Under the pieces are notes generated by a model, which did no database searches, was not told the DNA's origin, and worked only from the letters and a program-made list of their open reading frames with translations. Position numbers and translations under genes: made by a program. Positions 8,801 to 17,209 of a stretch of 64,000 bases of DNA are shown here, one piece after another. Every line of letters starts with the position of its first letter. The first letter of the stretch is position 1. Source of the stretch: DATJGR01 sp963735085 (GTDB lineage: Bacteria > Pseudomonadota > Gammaproteobacteria > Pseudomonadales > Azotimanducaceae); assembly GCA_963735085.1 (NCBI GenBank), contig CAVTJP010000005.1, positions 1,798,001 to 1,862,000 of the forward strand. Direction: 5' to 3'.

Positions 8801-10445
8801 TAGCGGGGTTCGTGACCTGCGCATAACGCTGCTTGAAGTAGTCGTACAACATTCGCGGCTTGTCAGACATCACTGCCAGCGCCGCGTCGTTACCCATCGA
8901 ACCGAGTGGGTCGCGGAGTTCGCGTACCATCGGCAGCAACATGAACTGCATCGTCTCCTGGGTATAGCCGAATGCCCGCATGCGCTCCATCAGCGTTTCC
9001 GGATGAAACCCGTGTGCGTCGCCGTTCGATTTCAGCTCGCCGAGCTGCAGACGCTGGTTGTCCAGCCACTTCCGATACGGGCGCGCCTTGGCCCACGTGC
9101 TCTTGATCTCTTCGTCCGGAATCATGCGCCCCTGTTCGAAGTCGATCAGAAACATCTTGCCCGGCTGCAGGCGACCCTTCGCGATGACATGTTCGGGATC
9201 GACCGGCAGTACACCGACTTCCGACGCCATGATGCACATGTCGTCGTCAGTGATGTAGTAGCGGCTCGGTCGCAGTCCATTGCGGTCAAGCACCGCACCA
9301 ATGTAGTTGCCGTCGGTAAATACGATCGACGCGGGACCGTCCCATGGTTCCATCATGCAGGAGTGGAACTCGTACAGTGCACGCTTCTCGTCGGACATTT
9401 CCGGGTGCTGCTGCCACGCCTCCGGAATCATCATCAGCACGGCTTCCTGCAACGTGCGACCGGACATCAGCAGGAACTCGAGGACGTTGTCGAATTCGCC
9501 GGAATCCGAACAATCCGGCTCGACGATTGGAAACAGTTTCTTGATGTCGGCGCCGAACAGGTTCGATTTCACGACGCCTTCGCGCGCGTTCATCCAGTTC
9601 TTGTTGCCGAGCGCGGTGTTGATCTCGCCGTTGTGGCTCATGAATCGATTGGGTTGCGCGCGGTCCCACGAAGGAAACGTGTTCGTCGAAAAACGCGAAT
9701 GCACCATCGCCAGGTGCGATTCGTAGTCGAGATCGTCGAGGTCGCGGTAAAACGGAAACACCTGATGCGGCGTCAGCATGCCTTTGTAGATGATCACCTT
9801 GCTGGAAAGGCTGCAGACGTAAAACATCTTACGCTCGGCGAGTGCAACGTCGCTGCGCAACAGATGCGTCGCATGTTTGCGAATGAGATACAGCTTCCGT
9901 TCGAACGCATCGTTGTCGACACCGGCCGCGGCGCCGACGAAGAGTTGCTCAATAGTGGGCATCGAGCGTCGCGCCGCTTTACCGATGCCGGCCCCATCGG
10001 CATCGATCGGCACGGTGCGCCAGCCGAGCAGAATCTGACCCTCGGCCTCGATGCGTTCCTCGATGACGCGCTTGCAGTGTTGCCGTTCATCGATTGCGCG
10101 AGGCAGAAACACGTTGCCCGCTCCGTAGCGGCCAGGCGCCGGCAGTTCCTGGTTGAACTGACGTCGCGCAAATTTGGCGAACAGTTTGTGCGGCAGTGCA
10201 GTCAGAATGCCCGCGCCGTCGCCGGTATTTTTTTCGTAGCCGACGCCGCCCCGATGCACCATGCAGCAGTTGATGTGTTCTGCCGCTCGCACGATCTGGT
10301 TCTTCGCAACGCCCTTGATGTCGCAGACGAAACCGACGCCGCAGCTGTCGTGCTCGAACCCCGGATCGTACAGCCCGCGTCCGCGGGGCATTCCGAGGGC
10401 AAGCTCCTCCTTCAATGTGCTCGGCCGGCTGCTCGGGCTCGTCAT
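5835..10445 (-). CDS. gltB: Glutamate synthase large subunit
   Basis: Makes glutamate from 2-oxoglutarate and glutamine; with glutamine synthetase this is the GS-GOGAT ammonia assimilation route. The protein has 1536 residues, the usual size. The nucleophilic cysteine of the N-terminal Ntn amidotransferase is C35 in HDSCGVGFV, so a short propeptide of about 34 residues must be removed. The central and FMN-binding synthase domains follow. A 3Fe-4S ligand set (KCHLNTCPVG) sits near residue 1155, and the C-terminal Gly-rich beta-helix contains GDHGCEYMTGG. The ATG at 10445 is preceded by a GGAGA ribosome site. Confidence 0.97.
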   Translation of the reverse strand: MTSPSSRPSTLKEELALGMPRGRGLYDPGFEHDSCGVGFVCDIKGVAKNQIVRAAEHINCCMVHRGGVGYEKNTGDGAGILTALPHKLFAKFARRQFNQELPAPGRYGAGNVFLPRAIDERQHCKRVIEERIEAEGQILLGWRTVPIDADGAGIGKAARRSMPTIEQLFVGAAAGVDNDAFERKLYLIRKHATHLLRSDVALAERKMFYVCSLSSKVIIYKGMLTPHQVFPFYRDLDDLDYESHLAMVHSRFSTNTFPSWDRAQPNRFMSHNGEINTALGNKNWMNAREGVVKSNLFGADIKKLFPIVEPDCSDSGEFDNVLEFLLMSGRTLQEAVLMMIPEAWQQHPEMSDEKRALYEFHSCMMEPWDGPASIVFTDGNYIGAVLDRNGLRPSRYYITDDDMCIMASEVGVLPVDPEHVIAKGRLQPGKMFLIDFEQGRMIPDEEIKSTWAKARPYRKWLDNQRLQLGELKSNGDAHGFHPETLMERMRAFGYTQETMQFMLLPMVRELRDPLGSMGNDAALAVMSDKPRMLYDYFKQRYAQVTNPAIDSIREDVIMALECYIGPEANLLEVSAANAHRMHVPHPILTNEEVAALKGLDHRGWKSRTIDITFPRDSGSAGLTKSLDRICRDASAAIADGMSIIVLSDRGISASRVPHSALIATAAVHHHLVQNHARTRIGIIVETGEAREVHHHALLIGYGADAINPYLAFEALWQARADGLLSDAAHVRSDDDIVYAYRKATAKGILKVMAKIGISTLQSYKGAQIFEAIGLASEVIDRCFVGTASRIQGVGFDVLTEELQRRHALGYPGRNVVSLPVLPNPGDFHWRDAGERHMWDPTAIAELQVAARANSEDAYWRFSKHTNESVNRHAMLRGLLTFNTAVNGGSVPIEEVEPESEIVKRFVTGAMSFGSISQEAHETLAIAMNRIGAKSNTGEGGEDPIRFIPLANGDSKRSAIKQVASGRFGVTINYLTNADELQIKIVQGAKPGEGGELPGRKVDEYIASIRHSTPGVGLISPPPHHDIYSIEDIAQLIHDLKNANPDARISVKLGAEIGVGTVATGVTKARADHLVIAGDTGGTGASPLTSIKHAGIPWELGIAETHQTLVMNNLRSRVVLQTDGQLKTGRDVAIAALLGAEEFGFATAPLITLGCIMMRKCHLNTCPVGIATQDPELRKKFSGKPEHVVNYLFMVAKELRMIMAELGFRTVNEMVGRVDALQVAAAVNHWKAKGLDLSSLLASAEKPEDFLGAFAQHKQDHDLDIALDNELIRLAEPALARGEKVEQRLDIVNTNRVVGGMLSNAIIKRVGPQMLPDGTIHFRFYGSAGQSFGAWLAKGVTLEVEGDANDYVGKGLSGGRIIIYPPKASSFVAERNILIGNVVLYGATSGDAYFRGMAAERFAVRNSGATAVIEGVGDHGCEYMTGGRVIVLGETGRNFAAGMSGGIAYVWDPEGMFPQRCNTEMVELETLEEDADICELKTSIENHFEFTASTIARAILDDWGHSLLHFVKVMPTDYKRVLKARNAGEPLPFAIEA

Positions 10446-10516
10446 TGTGTGTCTCCGTGAATGCCGCCTCGTACAGCCAAGCCGGCCCCGGTCTCCGTCG
10501 ATCGACGAAAACTCAT

Positions 10517-10530
10517 TCTATTCCAATAGA
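10517..10530. promoter_or_regulatory. Inverted repeat upstream of gltB
   Basis: TCTATTCCAATAGA is a perfect 6-bp inverted repeat with a 2-base spacer, about 75 bases upstream of the gltB start, in an AT-rich pocket of otherwise GC-rich DNA. A second perfect palindrome, GGCGGCGCGCGCCGCC, lies at 10535-10550. Either could be an operator for gltBD; the regulator cannot be named from sequence. Bases 10446-10643 hold no convincing gene. Confidence 0.4.
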
Positions 10531-10643
10531 TTATGGCGGCGCGCGCCGCCCAAACGACCGGCGAATGTACCATCACCAGGCTCAAGGATGCCAACCGTCT
10601 CAAAATCGTCTGGGTGAATCAAGCCGGTGCCGGTGCGGCGAAT

Positions 10644-11480
10644 TCATTGCGGGGCGACGCGGTACCAGTATTCGTAGAGCCCTTCGAAGCCAAGTTGCGC
10701 ATAAAGCGCGCGCGCTGACTCGTTCGATTCGACCACCTGAAGATACGCGTGACTGGCACCACCGCGTTTGCCCCAATCGAGCAGAGACGTAATCAGCGCA
10801 CGCGCATGCCCAAGTCTGCGCGCCTGCGGATGCGTGACGACGTCGAATAGGCCCACCAACTCGCGCTCGAGCACGGCGACGCCGCAGGCCACCGGCATAC
10901 CGTCGATGATGATCGCCCCAAACACGTGCGGAGTGCGGATGCCCGCCAGCAGGGTCGCATGAAGGCGTTGACCCACGGCCGGCACGTCGGTTGCCTGCGC
11001 ATAGGCATCGAGCCACGCTTGGCGTGAGATTTCGTGGAACCGCGGTGCGACCGCAACGCGTGTTGTTGCGAGTTCGCATCCGAGCACCCGAGTTGGGTCC
11101 ACGTGCTGGTAGCCCCGTCCGGCGAGCAGCGTATCGAGCGGCGCCCACTCGATCACCGTCGTCAATCTGAAGATTGTCTTCAAATTCTCGCGTGCGTAGA
11201 GATTCTCGCAGTAGCGCACCTTCTCAATCGTGGCTTGGTCGATGACGGCTTCGTCGATCACGTCTTGATCGACCAGCGTTCGCTCGACCTCGGCTCGCCG
11301 CGTGGGCTGGGGTTGTGTTGGGTACGGTTGTGTTGAATAGAGCGGCACGATCGAATTCGCGCGCTTGGTAAAGCCGTGGGAGAAGCGCAACACCCAGCCA
11401 TCGAACAGCGACTGATGAAATGCCGGCCACGCGTTCAGCGAAGCCTCTTCGACCCGACGACAGAGATGAGGATCGGACAT
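10644..11480 (-). CDS. GNAT-family N-acetyltransferase
   Basis: A predicted acetyl-CoA-dependent acetyltransferase of 278 residues. The C-terminal half carries the GNAT core: GLFDVVTHPQARRLGHARAL resembles motif A (acetyl-CoA loop), and ESNESARALYAQLGF is motif B. The N-terminal half is a second, degenerate GNAT-like fold, as in the tandem GNAT proteins that start with an aromatic-rich WPAFHQSLFDGW segment. Residues about 49-86 form a low-complexity insertion (YSTQPYPTQPQPT, then acidic repeats of the type VIDEAVIDQATIE). The substrate is unknown. It is transcribed away from the Nudix gene. Confidence 0.8.
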   Translation of the reverse strand: MSDPHLCRRVEEASLNAWPAFHQSLFDGWVLRFSHGFTKRANSIVPLYSTQPYPTQPQPTRRAEVERTLVDQDVIDEAVIDQATIEKVRYCENLYARENLKTIFRLTTVIEWAPLDTLLAGRGYQHVDPTRVLGCELATTRVAVAPRFHEISRQAWLDAYAQATDVPAVGQRLHATLLAGIRTPHVFGAIIIDGMPVACGVAVLERELVGLFDVVTHPQARRLGHARALITSLLDWGKRGGASHAYLQVVESNESARALYAQLGFEGLYEYWYRVAPQ

Positions 11481-11564
11481 CGCCTACGATGCTAGCCGTT
11501 CTTCGCACGCAGTTCACTGCGCGCGATACGATATCGACAACCTCGATGTAAACTCGGAGGTGCC

Positions 11565-12005
11565 ATGCGCGACCTGTTTCCGATCGTGGTTCATACGCTG
11601 CTGATGCGCTGCGATAAGGTGCTGCTGTTGCGACGCGCCCGCACGGGTTATCTCGACGGATGGTATGCACTACCCGGCGGGCACCTGCAACGTGGCGAGA
11701 GCATCGTTGCGTGCGCGCGTCGCGAGTGCCTCGAAGAGATCGGTGTGGGGCTCGATGCGGCGCGGCTGCGTCCGATCGCTGCGATGCCCTATCAATCCGG
11801 CGAGCAACAGGGCGTGGATTTCATCATGCGCTACGAATTCGGCAACGAGGACATCGCAGATGAGCCCTACCTGGCCGAGCCCGATCGCTTCGATGATCTC
11901 GGGTGGTGGCCCGCGCGCGCGTTGCCGCCGAACGCAGTGCCGTACATCGAGCGCGCAGTCGCGATGATGCAAACCGGCGAGTGGTTTTACGAAGCGATAG
12001 ACTGA
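11565..12005 (+). CDS. Nudix hydrolase
   Basis: A 146-residue Nudix protein. The box is complete: G39-x5-E45-x7-R53-E54-x-x-E57-E58-x-G60, with the metal-binding REcLEE helix. Such enzymes cleave nucleoside diphosphates linked to another group. The lack of extra domains, and the RARTGYLDGWYALPGGH context, fit the small house-cleaning class. A GGAGGT ribosome site sits just before the ATG. The substrate cannot be predicted. Confidence 0.88.
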   Translation: MRDLFPIVVHTLLMRCDKVLLLRRARTGYLDGWYALPGGHLQRGESIVACARRECLEEIGVGLDAARLRPIAAMPYQSGEQQGVDFIMRYEFGNEDIADEPYLAEPDRFDDLGWWPARALPPNAVPYIERAVAMMQTGEWFYEAID

Positions 12006-12125
12006 TTACCGCTTTCGTCGCGTCGGGTTCGGCTCAATCGAACCGGGTGCGCGGCTACTGCTACAATCCCAGCCCGTTGCCAATCATCTCGGCAGTACCT
12101 CTTCAGCCAGCAGAAGGAAATTTCG

Positions 12126-13109
12126 ATGAAACCACCCGTTCGGGTAACGGTAACCGGCGCCGCCGGTCAGATCGGCTATGCGTTGTTGTTTCGCGTCGCA
12201 TCCGGCGCGATGCTCGGTAATGACCAGCCGGTCATATTGCAGTTGCTGGAAATCACGCCTGCGCTTGGCGCATTGGACGGCGTGATCATGGAGATAGAAG
12301 ACTGCGCGTTTCCGCTGGTTCATGGCATGGTGTCCACCGATGACGCGAACGTTGCGTTCAAGGATTCCGACTATGCGCTGCTGGTCGGCTCGCGGCCGCG
12401 CTCGAAAGGGATGGAGCGAAAAGATCTGATCGAAGCCAACGCGGCGATCTTCTCGGTGCAGGGCAAGGCGTTGAACGAACATGCATCACGCGCAGTGAAA
12501 GTGCTCGTGGTCGGCAATCCGGCGAACACGAATTGCCTGATTGCACAACGCAATGCACCTGACCTGAATCCGCGCCAGTTCACGGCGATGACGCGACTCG
12601 ACCACAATCGCGCGGTGGCGCAGTTGGCGCGCAAGACAGGCAAGCACGCTACCGACGTGAAGCACGTCACCATCTGGGGGAACCATTCGGCGACGCAATA
12701 TCCCGACGCGCACGCGGCCACCATCTCGGGCAAACCGGCGATGAGTCTGTTCGACACGAACTGGTACGCGAAAGAGTTCATTCCGACGGTCCAACAGAGG
12801 GGTGCGGCGATCATCGAGGCGCGTGGCGCATCGAGCGCGGCATCGGCGGCGAATGCCGCGATCGATCACATGCACGACTGGGCGCTCGGCAGCGCCAGTG
12901 ACGATTCGGTCAGCATGTCCGTCTATTCGGACGGCAGCTACGGCATCGAGAAGGGGTTGATCTACTCGTATCCGGTGGTGTGCCGCAATGGCGACTGGCA
13001 GATCGTCAAGGGCCGTGAGATCAACGAATTCAGTCGCGAGAAGATGACGGCAACCGAGACCGAACTGCGCGAAGAGCGCGACGCAGTCGCCCATCTGCTG
13101 CCGAAGTGA
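12126..13109 (+). CDS. mdh: Malate dehydrogenase
   Basis: Oxidises malate to oxaloacetate with NAD in the TCA cycle. The 327-residue protein belongs to the cytosolic-type MDH group common in proteobacteria. It has the Rossmann GAAGQIG (11-17), substrate arginines in the mobile-loop region SRPRSKGMER (89-98), the NPAN motif (131-134), catalytic D159 in TRLDHNRA and H187 in WGNHSATQYPD. A ribosome site, AGAAGGAA, precedes the ATG. The gene stands alone and converges on a crotonase gene, with a palindromic repeat between. Confidence 0.96.
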   Translation: MKPPVRVTVTGAAGQIGYALLFRVASGAMLGNDQPVILQLLEITPALGALDGVIMEIEDCAFPLVHGMVSTDDANVAFKDSDYALLVGSRPRSKGMERKDLIEANAAIFSVQGKALNEHASRAVKVLVVGNPANTNCLIAQRNAPDLNPRQFTAMTRLDHNRAVAQLARKTGKHATDVKHVTIWGNHSATQYPDAHAATISGKPAMSLFDTNWYAKEFIPTVQQRGAAIIEARGASSAASAANAAIDHMHDWALGSASDDSVSMSVYSDGSYGIEKGLIYSYPVVCRNGDWQIVKGREINEFSREKMTATETELREERDAVAHLLPK

Positions 13110-13111
13110 CC

Positions 13112-13145
13112 AGTGTAATGCACCAGAATATCGGCGCACTACACT
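13112..13145. repeat. Palindromic repeat copy 1, between mdh and crotonase
   Basis: Arms AGTGTAATGCACC (13112-13124) and GGCGCACTACACT (13133-13145) pair with two G:T-type mismatches around AGAATATC. The hairpin fills the gap between two converging genes, and the crotonase stop codon overlaps its right end, so it could end transcription from both sides. Related copies lie at 22738 and 57475. Confidence 0.75.
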
Positions 13146-13887
13146 AGCTCCCTTTGAAACGCGGCGGGCGCTTCTCCGTGAACGCCCGCCGACCTTCGGC
13201 ACCATCGTCGCTGTCGCGCACGCGCAGCAGTTGTGCGCGCGCAAGCGCCGCGGCCTCGGCTGGACTGGCGCTCAACGTCTGCAATGCGAAGCGCTTCAGC
13301 GTTTCAACGACCAGCGGCGCGGAGCGCGCCAGGATCCGGGCATAGACCATTGCGGCTTCGCGTTGGCCGCCGTTGGACACGACCTGATTCACCATGCCCA
13401 CTTCATACGCGCGCTGGGCCGTCAGATCCTGGCCGAGTAGCATGAATTCCATTGCGATCTTATGCGGCAACCGCGCGACGGCGCTGGCGATCAGGCCGCC
13501 GGTGAAGCCCACCTGCGCTTCCGGATACTTGAATACCGTGTTCTGCGCCGCGACGACCAGATCGCACATCTGCACGATCACGTAGGCGCCGCCAATGCAC
13601 CAGCCGTGCACCGCAGCGATAACCGGCTTGCTCAACGCGACACCGATGCTGGGTACGCCCTGCCACATCTCTCGAGGGGCGTCCTTGATGTCCGCGCCGA
13701 CGGAGAATGCGCGCTCACCTGCCGCCGCAAGAACCGCGACCCGCTCGTCGCTGTCGGCGAAGCGCTGCCAGGCGCTGTGCAGACCCTGGATCACGGTTTC
13801 ATTGAGTGCGTTCATCTTCTCGGCACGCTCGATCGTGATCAGCGCGATGCCAGGTTCTGCAACCGCGTAAGTGACGATGTCGGTCAT
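13144..13887 (-). CDS. Crotonase-fold protein (enoyl-CoA hydratase/isomerase family)
   Basis: A 247-residue crotonase acting on a CoA thioester. It has the oxyanion-hole segments SVGADIKDA and HGWCIGGAY. Of the two glutamates of true enoyl-CoA hydratases, the second is kept (FKYPEAQVG), but the first is replaced: the residue before the MCDLV stretch that should be Glu is Val. Simple hydration is therefore doubtful and isomerase, hydrolase or another crotonase reaction is possible. The start is the ATG at 13887, which forms TGATG with the stop of the preceding gene; an in-frame ATG at 13920 is less likely. Confidence 0.85.
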   Translation of the reverse strand: MTDIVTYAVAEPGIALITIERAEKMNALNETVIQGLHSAWQRFADSDERVAVLAAAGERAFSVGADIKDAPREMWQGVPSIGVALSKPVIAAVHGWCIGGAYVIVQMCDLVVAAQNTVFKYPEAQVGFTGGLIASAVARLPHKIAMEFMLLGQDLTAQRAYEVGMVNQVVSNGGQREAAMVYARILARSAPLVVETLKRFALQTLSASPAEAAALARAQLLRVRDSDDGAEGRRAFTEKRPPRFKGS

Positions 13888-14756
13888 CAGGGCGACCGCT
13901 TTGGTGTTGTGTTCAACCATGCGTTGAACGACGCGGCGCGCTTGTCTCGAAACGCAGCGACACCTTCGCGTGCATCGGGATGGTGATCGCTGATGGCGGT
14001 CTTCGCCGCGATTTCGTCGAGTGCGTGTTCGAGCGACAACTCCGCGGCGTTGTAGACCGAACGCTTCAACAAACGCATCGACACCTGAGGGCCGTTGGCG
14101 AGTTCGGTCGCCATCGCCATCGTCGCACTTTCGAGCATGTCCGAATCCACCACTTCGCCTACGAGCCCCAACTGCAACGCCTCGTTGGCATCGACGATGC
14201 GCTTGCGCATCAGGAAATCCATCGTCTTTGCGACACCGAGCAACTGCACCAGCAGGTATTGGCCGCCTTCGTCGGGTAACAGACCGAAGCGCAGCGTTGC
14301 ACTGCCCATGCGAGCGGCGCGCGACGCGATCCGAAAGTCACACGACAACGCGAGCGAAAACCCTGTCTGAATCGCCACGCCGTTGATCGCTGCGATCGTC
14401 AGTTTGTCGAGCCCACGCACGACAGTATTGAGTCGCTGTGAAATTGTCCGAAGACCGTTGTAGGTGCCGATTGCGTTGTCGTGCCCTGGCGGTATTGCTG
14501 GCACCAGCGGTTTGCCGCCGAGTTCCGCATCGCGATAGGCCTTCAGGTCGTCGCCCGCGCAGAATGCACGTCCGGTGCCCGTGAACACGACGATCCGCAC
14601 GCGGTTGTCCATCTGCGCCTGCGTGACGGCTTCGATCAGATCGCGTTTGATCGCGGTCGTCATGCCGTTCAGACGCTCTGGTGTGTTGAATTGAAACCAC
14701 GCGATGCCGGGATCGCGCATCGACACTTCGAAGCCGGAAAATGCGCCGGTATCCAT
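13887..14756 (-). CDS. Crotonase-fold protein, PaaG/isomerase-like
   Basis: A second crotonase, 289 residues, transcribed just before the one at 13144 and coupled to it by a TGATG overlap. The oxyanion-hole parts are FCAGDDLKAY and INGVAIQTGFS. Both hydratase glutamates are missing (Ser and Thr occupy those places). An Asp in FGLLPDEGGQ matches the catalytic Asp of PaaG-type and other enoyl-CoA isomerases, so isomerase is the better guess. The ATG at 14756 has a strong AGGAGAGG site; an upstream ATG at 14777 is not needed. The two proteins probably act in one catabolic step set, substrate unknown. Confidence 0.85.
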   Translation of the reverse strand: MDTGAFSGFEVSMRDPGIAWFQFNTPERLNGMTTAIKRDLIEAVTQAQMDNRVRIVVFTGTGRAFCAGDDLKAYRDAELGGKPLVPAIPPGHDNAIGTYNGLRTISQRLNTVVRGLDKLTIAAINGVAIQTGFSLALSCDFRIASRAARMGSATLRFGLLPDEGGQYLLVQLLGVAKTMDFLMRKRIVDANEALQLGLVGEVVDSDMLESATMAMATELANGPQVSMRLLKRSVYNAAELSLEHALDEIAAKTAISDHHPDAREGVAAFRDKRAASFNAWLNTTPKRSP

Positions 14757-14818
14757 TTGTTCCTCTCCTACGATCAACTTCGATACTATCGGAACGTTTC
14801 ACTCGAAAAGCAAAAGCG

Positions 14819-15349
14819 ATGAAGACGTTACGCGGGTTGGCAGTTTTGGTTGCGCTGTTCCCGGGTCTGGTGTTTTTGGGAACCGCATCGGCGAATGATC
14901 GCGATGCGCGCGACGCGGTATTTGGCCAATGGGCCGGCGATACGTCGATTCTCGAAGTCGGTGAGGCAAACGGCGCGTTGTATGCCCGCGTGATCAGCGT
15001 CCGTGATCCGGTGTACATTGCAGGCGAAAAGGATGGCCCCGTCGGTACCACGCGAGTGGATGTGCATAACCCGGACGCATCGTTGCGATCCCGGCCGATC
15101 GTTGGCATCGATCTGGTCAGTGGCTATAAGTACGACGACGGCAAATGGCAGGGCCAGCTCTACGATCCGGGATCAGGCAAGACGTATCAGAGTCAGATGA
15201 GCGTTGATGGGGGAGGCAATCTGAAGCTGCGCGGCTATATCGGCTCGCCAATGTTCGGCAAAACGCAGACGTTCAAGCCGGTATCGACCTGCACGGATGC
15301 CATCAGGAAGATGCTGGCGCAGGCGAGTATTTCGAACACCTGCGGCTGA
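14819..15349 (+). CDS. DUF2147 secreted protein
   Basis: A 176-residue exported protein. A signal peptide (basic MKTLR, then a hydrophobic run, cleavage near TASA-ND at about 25) is followed by a DUF2147-type beta-barrel domain. Hallmarks are FGQWAGDTSILEV at its start, LVSGYKYDDGKWQGQLYDP in the middle and LRGYIGSPMFGKTQTF near the end. The family is periplasmic and its role is not known. Two cysteines near the C-terminus (in STCTD and NTCG) could form a disulfide. It is divergent from the crotonase pair. Confidence 0.8.
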   Translation: MKTLRGLAVLVALFPGLVFLGTASANDRDARDAVFGQWAGDTSILEVGEANGALYARVISVRDPVYIAGEKDGPVGTTRVDVHNPDASLRSRPIVGIDLVSGYKYDDGKWQGQLYDPGSGKTYQSQMSVDGGGNLKLRGYIGSPMFGKTQTFKPVSTCTDAIRKMLAQASISNTCG

Positions 15350-15353
15350 CGAG

Positions 15354-16043
15354 TCAGCCCATCACTTGCTTCCAGGTATCCAGGTCTTCGATCCGCAGAT
15401 ACGGATTGTGCCGTTTCGTTTCACCCATCGTCGCATTCGGCGCTTCGCTGTAGTGATGGCCCGGCAGCAGTAGCGTGTCGTCGGGCAATGCCGCGAGTTT
15501 GCGCAGGCTGCGGTACATCTGCTCGGCATCCGAACCAGGCAGATCGACCCGACCGCACCCCTGAATGAACAAGGTGTCACCCGACACCAGCGTGTTGCGG
15601 ATGCGAAAGCACTGCGAACCCGGCGTGTGACCGGGCGTGTGCAGGAACTCGATTTCGATGTCGCCGACGTTCATCCGGTCGCCTGAGTCGACCCGAACGA
15701 GATCACTTTCCGAAACACCGGTGACTTTGCGCACGCCATCGCTCTCTTCGCGGTGGGCGTAAATCTTCACTGGGTGTTGCGCCAGCAGTTCCGCGAGTCC
15801 GGCGACCTTGCGATTGCCGAAGCCGCCGCCGATGTGATCGGGGTGATAGTGCGTCACCAGCGCGCCGGTCAGCTTGTAGTCGCGCTCAGCGATGTGTGTG
15901 GATAACGCATCGATATCCCACGCCGGATCGATGAGCACCACTTCGCGTGTCGCGCGCGAGCCCACGATGTAGACGAAGTTCTGCATCGGGCCGATCTGTA
16001 GCTGCTCCAGTATTAGTTCCGAGTTCAGTTCCGAGGTACTCAT
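15354..16043 (-). CDS. Metallo-beta-lactamase-fold hydrolase, GloB-like
   Basis: A 229-residue di-metal hydrolase. The metal ligands are all present: THYHPDH, the His in HTPGHTPGS, the Asp in VSGDTLF and the final His in LPGHHY. It resembles glyoxalase II-like and persulfide dioxygenase-like proteins, but it ends soon after the last ligand and lacks the long C-terminal helices of classical GloB, so the thioester substrate is uncertain. The start is the ATG at 16043 (MSTSELNSE); the open frame upstream shows no family similarity. Only four bases separate its stop from that of the converging DUF2147 gene. Confidence 0.82.
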   Translation of the reverse strand: MSTSELNSELILEQLQIGPMQNFVYIVGSRATREVVLIDPAWDIDALSTHIAERDYKLTGALVTHYHPDHIGGGFGNRKVAGLAELLAQHPVKIYAHREESDGVRKVTGVSESDLVRVDSGDRMNVGDIEIEFLHTPGHTPGSQCFRIRNTLVSGDTLFIQGCGRVDLPGSDAEQMYRSLRKLAALPDDTLLLPGHHYSEAPNATMGETKRHNPYLRIEDLDTWKQVMG

Positions 16044-16162
16044 GGTGGCTCCCACGCGTGGCAAGTGCCCAGTGTACCTGACGATTCGCCGCGCCCTGCG
16101 CGCCTTCAAGCGGCACGACACGCGGTGATAGACTCGACCGCCCTGTTTGCCGCGGTGGCGGA

Positions 16163-17209
16163 GTGGACAAGCGGACGCTGCTGGATGAATTGAAGATCGA
16201 TCGCAGCACGACGGCTGTCGAGCCGCCACGTTGGTGGCTCCGCTGGCTGGCGGTAATCGGTTGCCTTGCTGTCCTCGCGATTGCTGTCTGGTTCGTCATG
16301 GCGCGAGAGCCTGAGCCCGTGGCGGTTGCCGCGCCACTGGCAGCCTCACCGGTCGCAGCCGAGCCTGTGGCCGACGGCAGCGTGCTGGACGCGACGGGAT
16401 ATGTTGTGGCGCGGCGCGAGGCGACCGTTAGCGCGAAGGTCACCGGTAAGGTCGTCGAAGTCTTCATCGAGGAGGGGATGCGCGTCGAAGCGGGTCAGCT
16501 GCTTGCACGACTCGATGCCAGCGTGCCGCGCGCCGAACTTGCTTTGTCCGAAGCGCAGCTCGCGTCCGCGCGGGCCGGTCTGGAGCAGCTGAACGTGCAG
16601 ATTCAGCAGGCCGAGCTCGATCTGCATCGCACACAGGAACTCGCCGGGCGCAAGCTTGCAAGCGCCGCCGAATTGGACCGCGCACGTCTGACACTCGCTG
16701 GCCTGCATGCGCAGCTCGACCGGCAGCAAAGCGACGTCGTCGTTGCTGAGCGCGCGGCGGCAGTGCAGCGGCAACTGCTCGACGACATGGAAATCCGCGC
16801 GCCGTTCACAGGCGTCGTCGTCGCGAAGGCTGCCCAACCGGGCGAGATGATTTCGCCGATCTCGGCGGGCGGCGGCTTCACGCGTACCGGTATCTGCACG
16901 ATCGTCGATATGGATTCGCTCGAGGTCGAGGTCGATGTCAACGAGGCCTATATCAATCGCGTGCAGCCGAAGCAGCGCGTGTCGGTGACTTTGAATGCGT
17001 ATCCCGACGATCACATTGCGGCAGAGGTGATCGCAATCATTCCAACGGCCGATCGCAACAAAGCGACGGTGCGCGTCCGCATTGCTCTGCTCGAGAAAAA
17101 CCCGCGCGTGTTGCCCGACATGGGCGTTAAGGTGGCCTTCCTCGAAGACAAGACCAACGAAGACAAAACCCCTAACGGCAAGACCAACGTGCCAGGAGAG
17201 TCACAATGA
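16163..17209 (+). CDS. Periplasmic adaptor of an ABC exporter (HlyD/MacA type)
   Basis: A 348-residue membrane-fusion protein. A short cytoplasmic start and one membrane helix (about 27-48) anchor it in the inner membrane. The lipoyl-like half domain ATVSAKVTGKVVEVFIEEG precedes an alpha-hairpin (about 120-200, heptad-like, rich in Glu, Gln and Leu). The second lipoyl half APFTGVVVAKAAQPG and a beta-barrel domain follow. The adaptor should link the ABC transporter encoded next to an outer-membrane channel not present here. It starts with GTG at 16163. Its stop overlaps the next start by four bases (ATGA). Confidence 0.88.
   Translation: MDKRTLLDELKIDRSTTAVEPPRWWLRWLAVIGCLAVLAIAVWFVMAREPEPVAVAAPLAASPVAAEPVADGSVLDATGYVVARREATVSAKVTGKVVEVFIEEGMRVEAGQLLARLDASVPRAELALSEAQLASARAGLEQLNVQIQQAELDLHRTQELAGRKLASAAELDRARLTLAGLHAQLDRQQSDVVVAERAAAVQRQLLDDMEIRAPFTGVVVAKAAQPGEMISPISAGGGFTRTGICTIVDMDSLEVEVDVNEAYINRVQPKQRVSVTLNAYPDDHIAAEVIAIIPTADRNKATVRVRIALLEKNPRVLPDMGVKVAFLEDKTNEDKTPNGKTNVPGESQ

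Noticed and set aside
8643..10460. 605-codon open frame opposite gltB (and others at 5823-6920 plus)
   Set aside because: They mirror gltB codons; no domain, start site or neighbour supports them. High GC leaves long open antisense frames.
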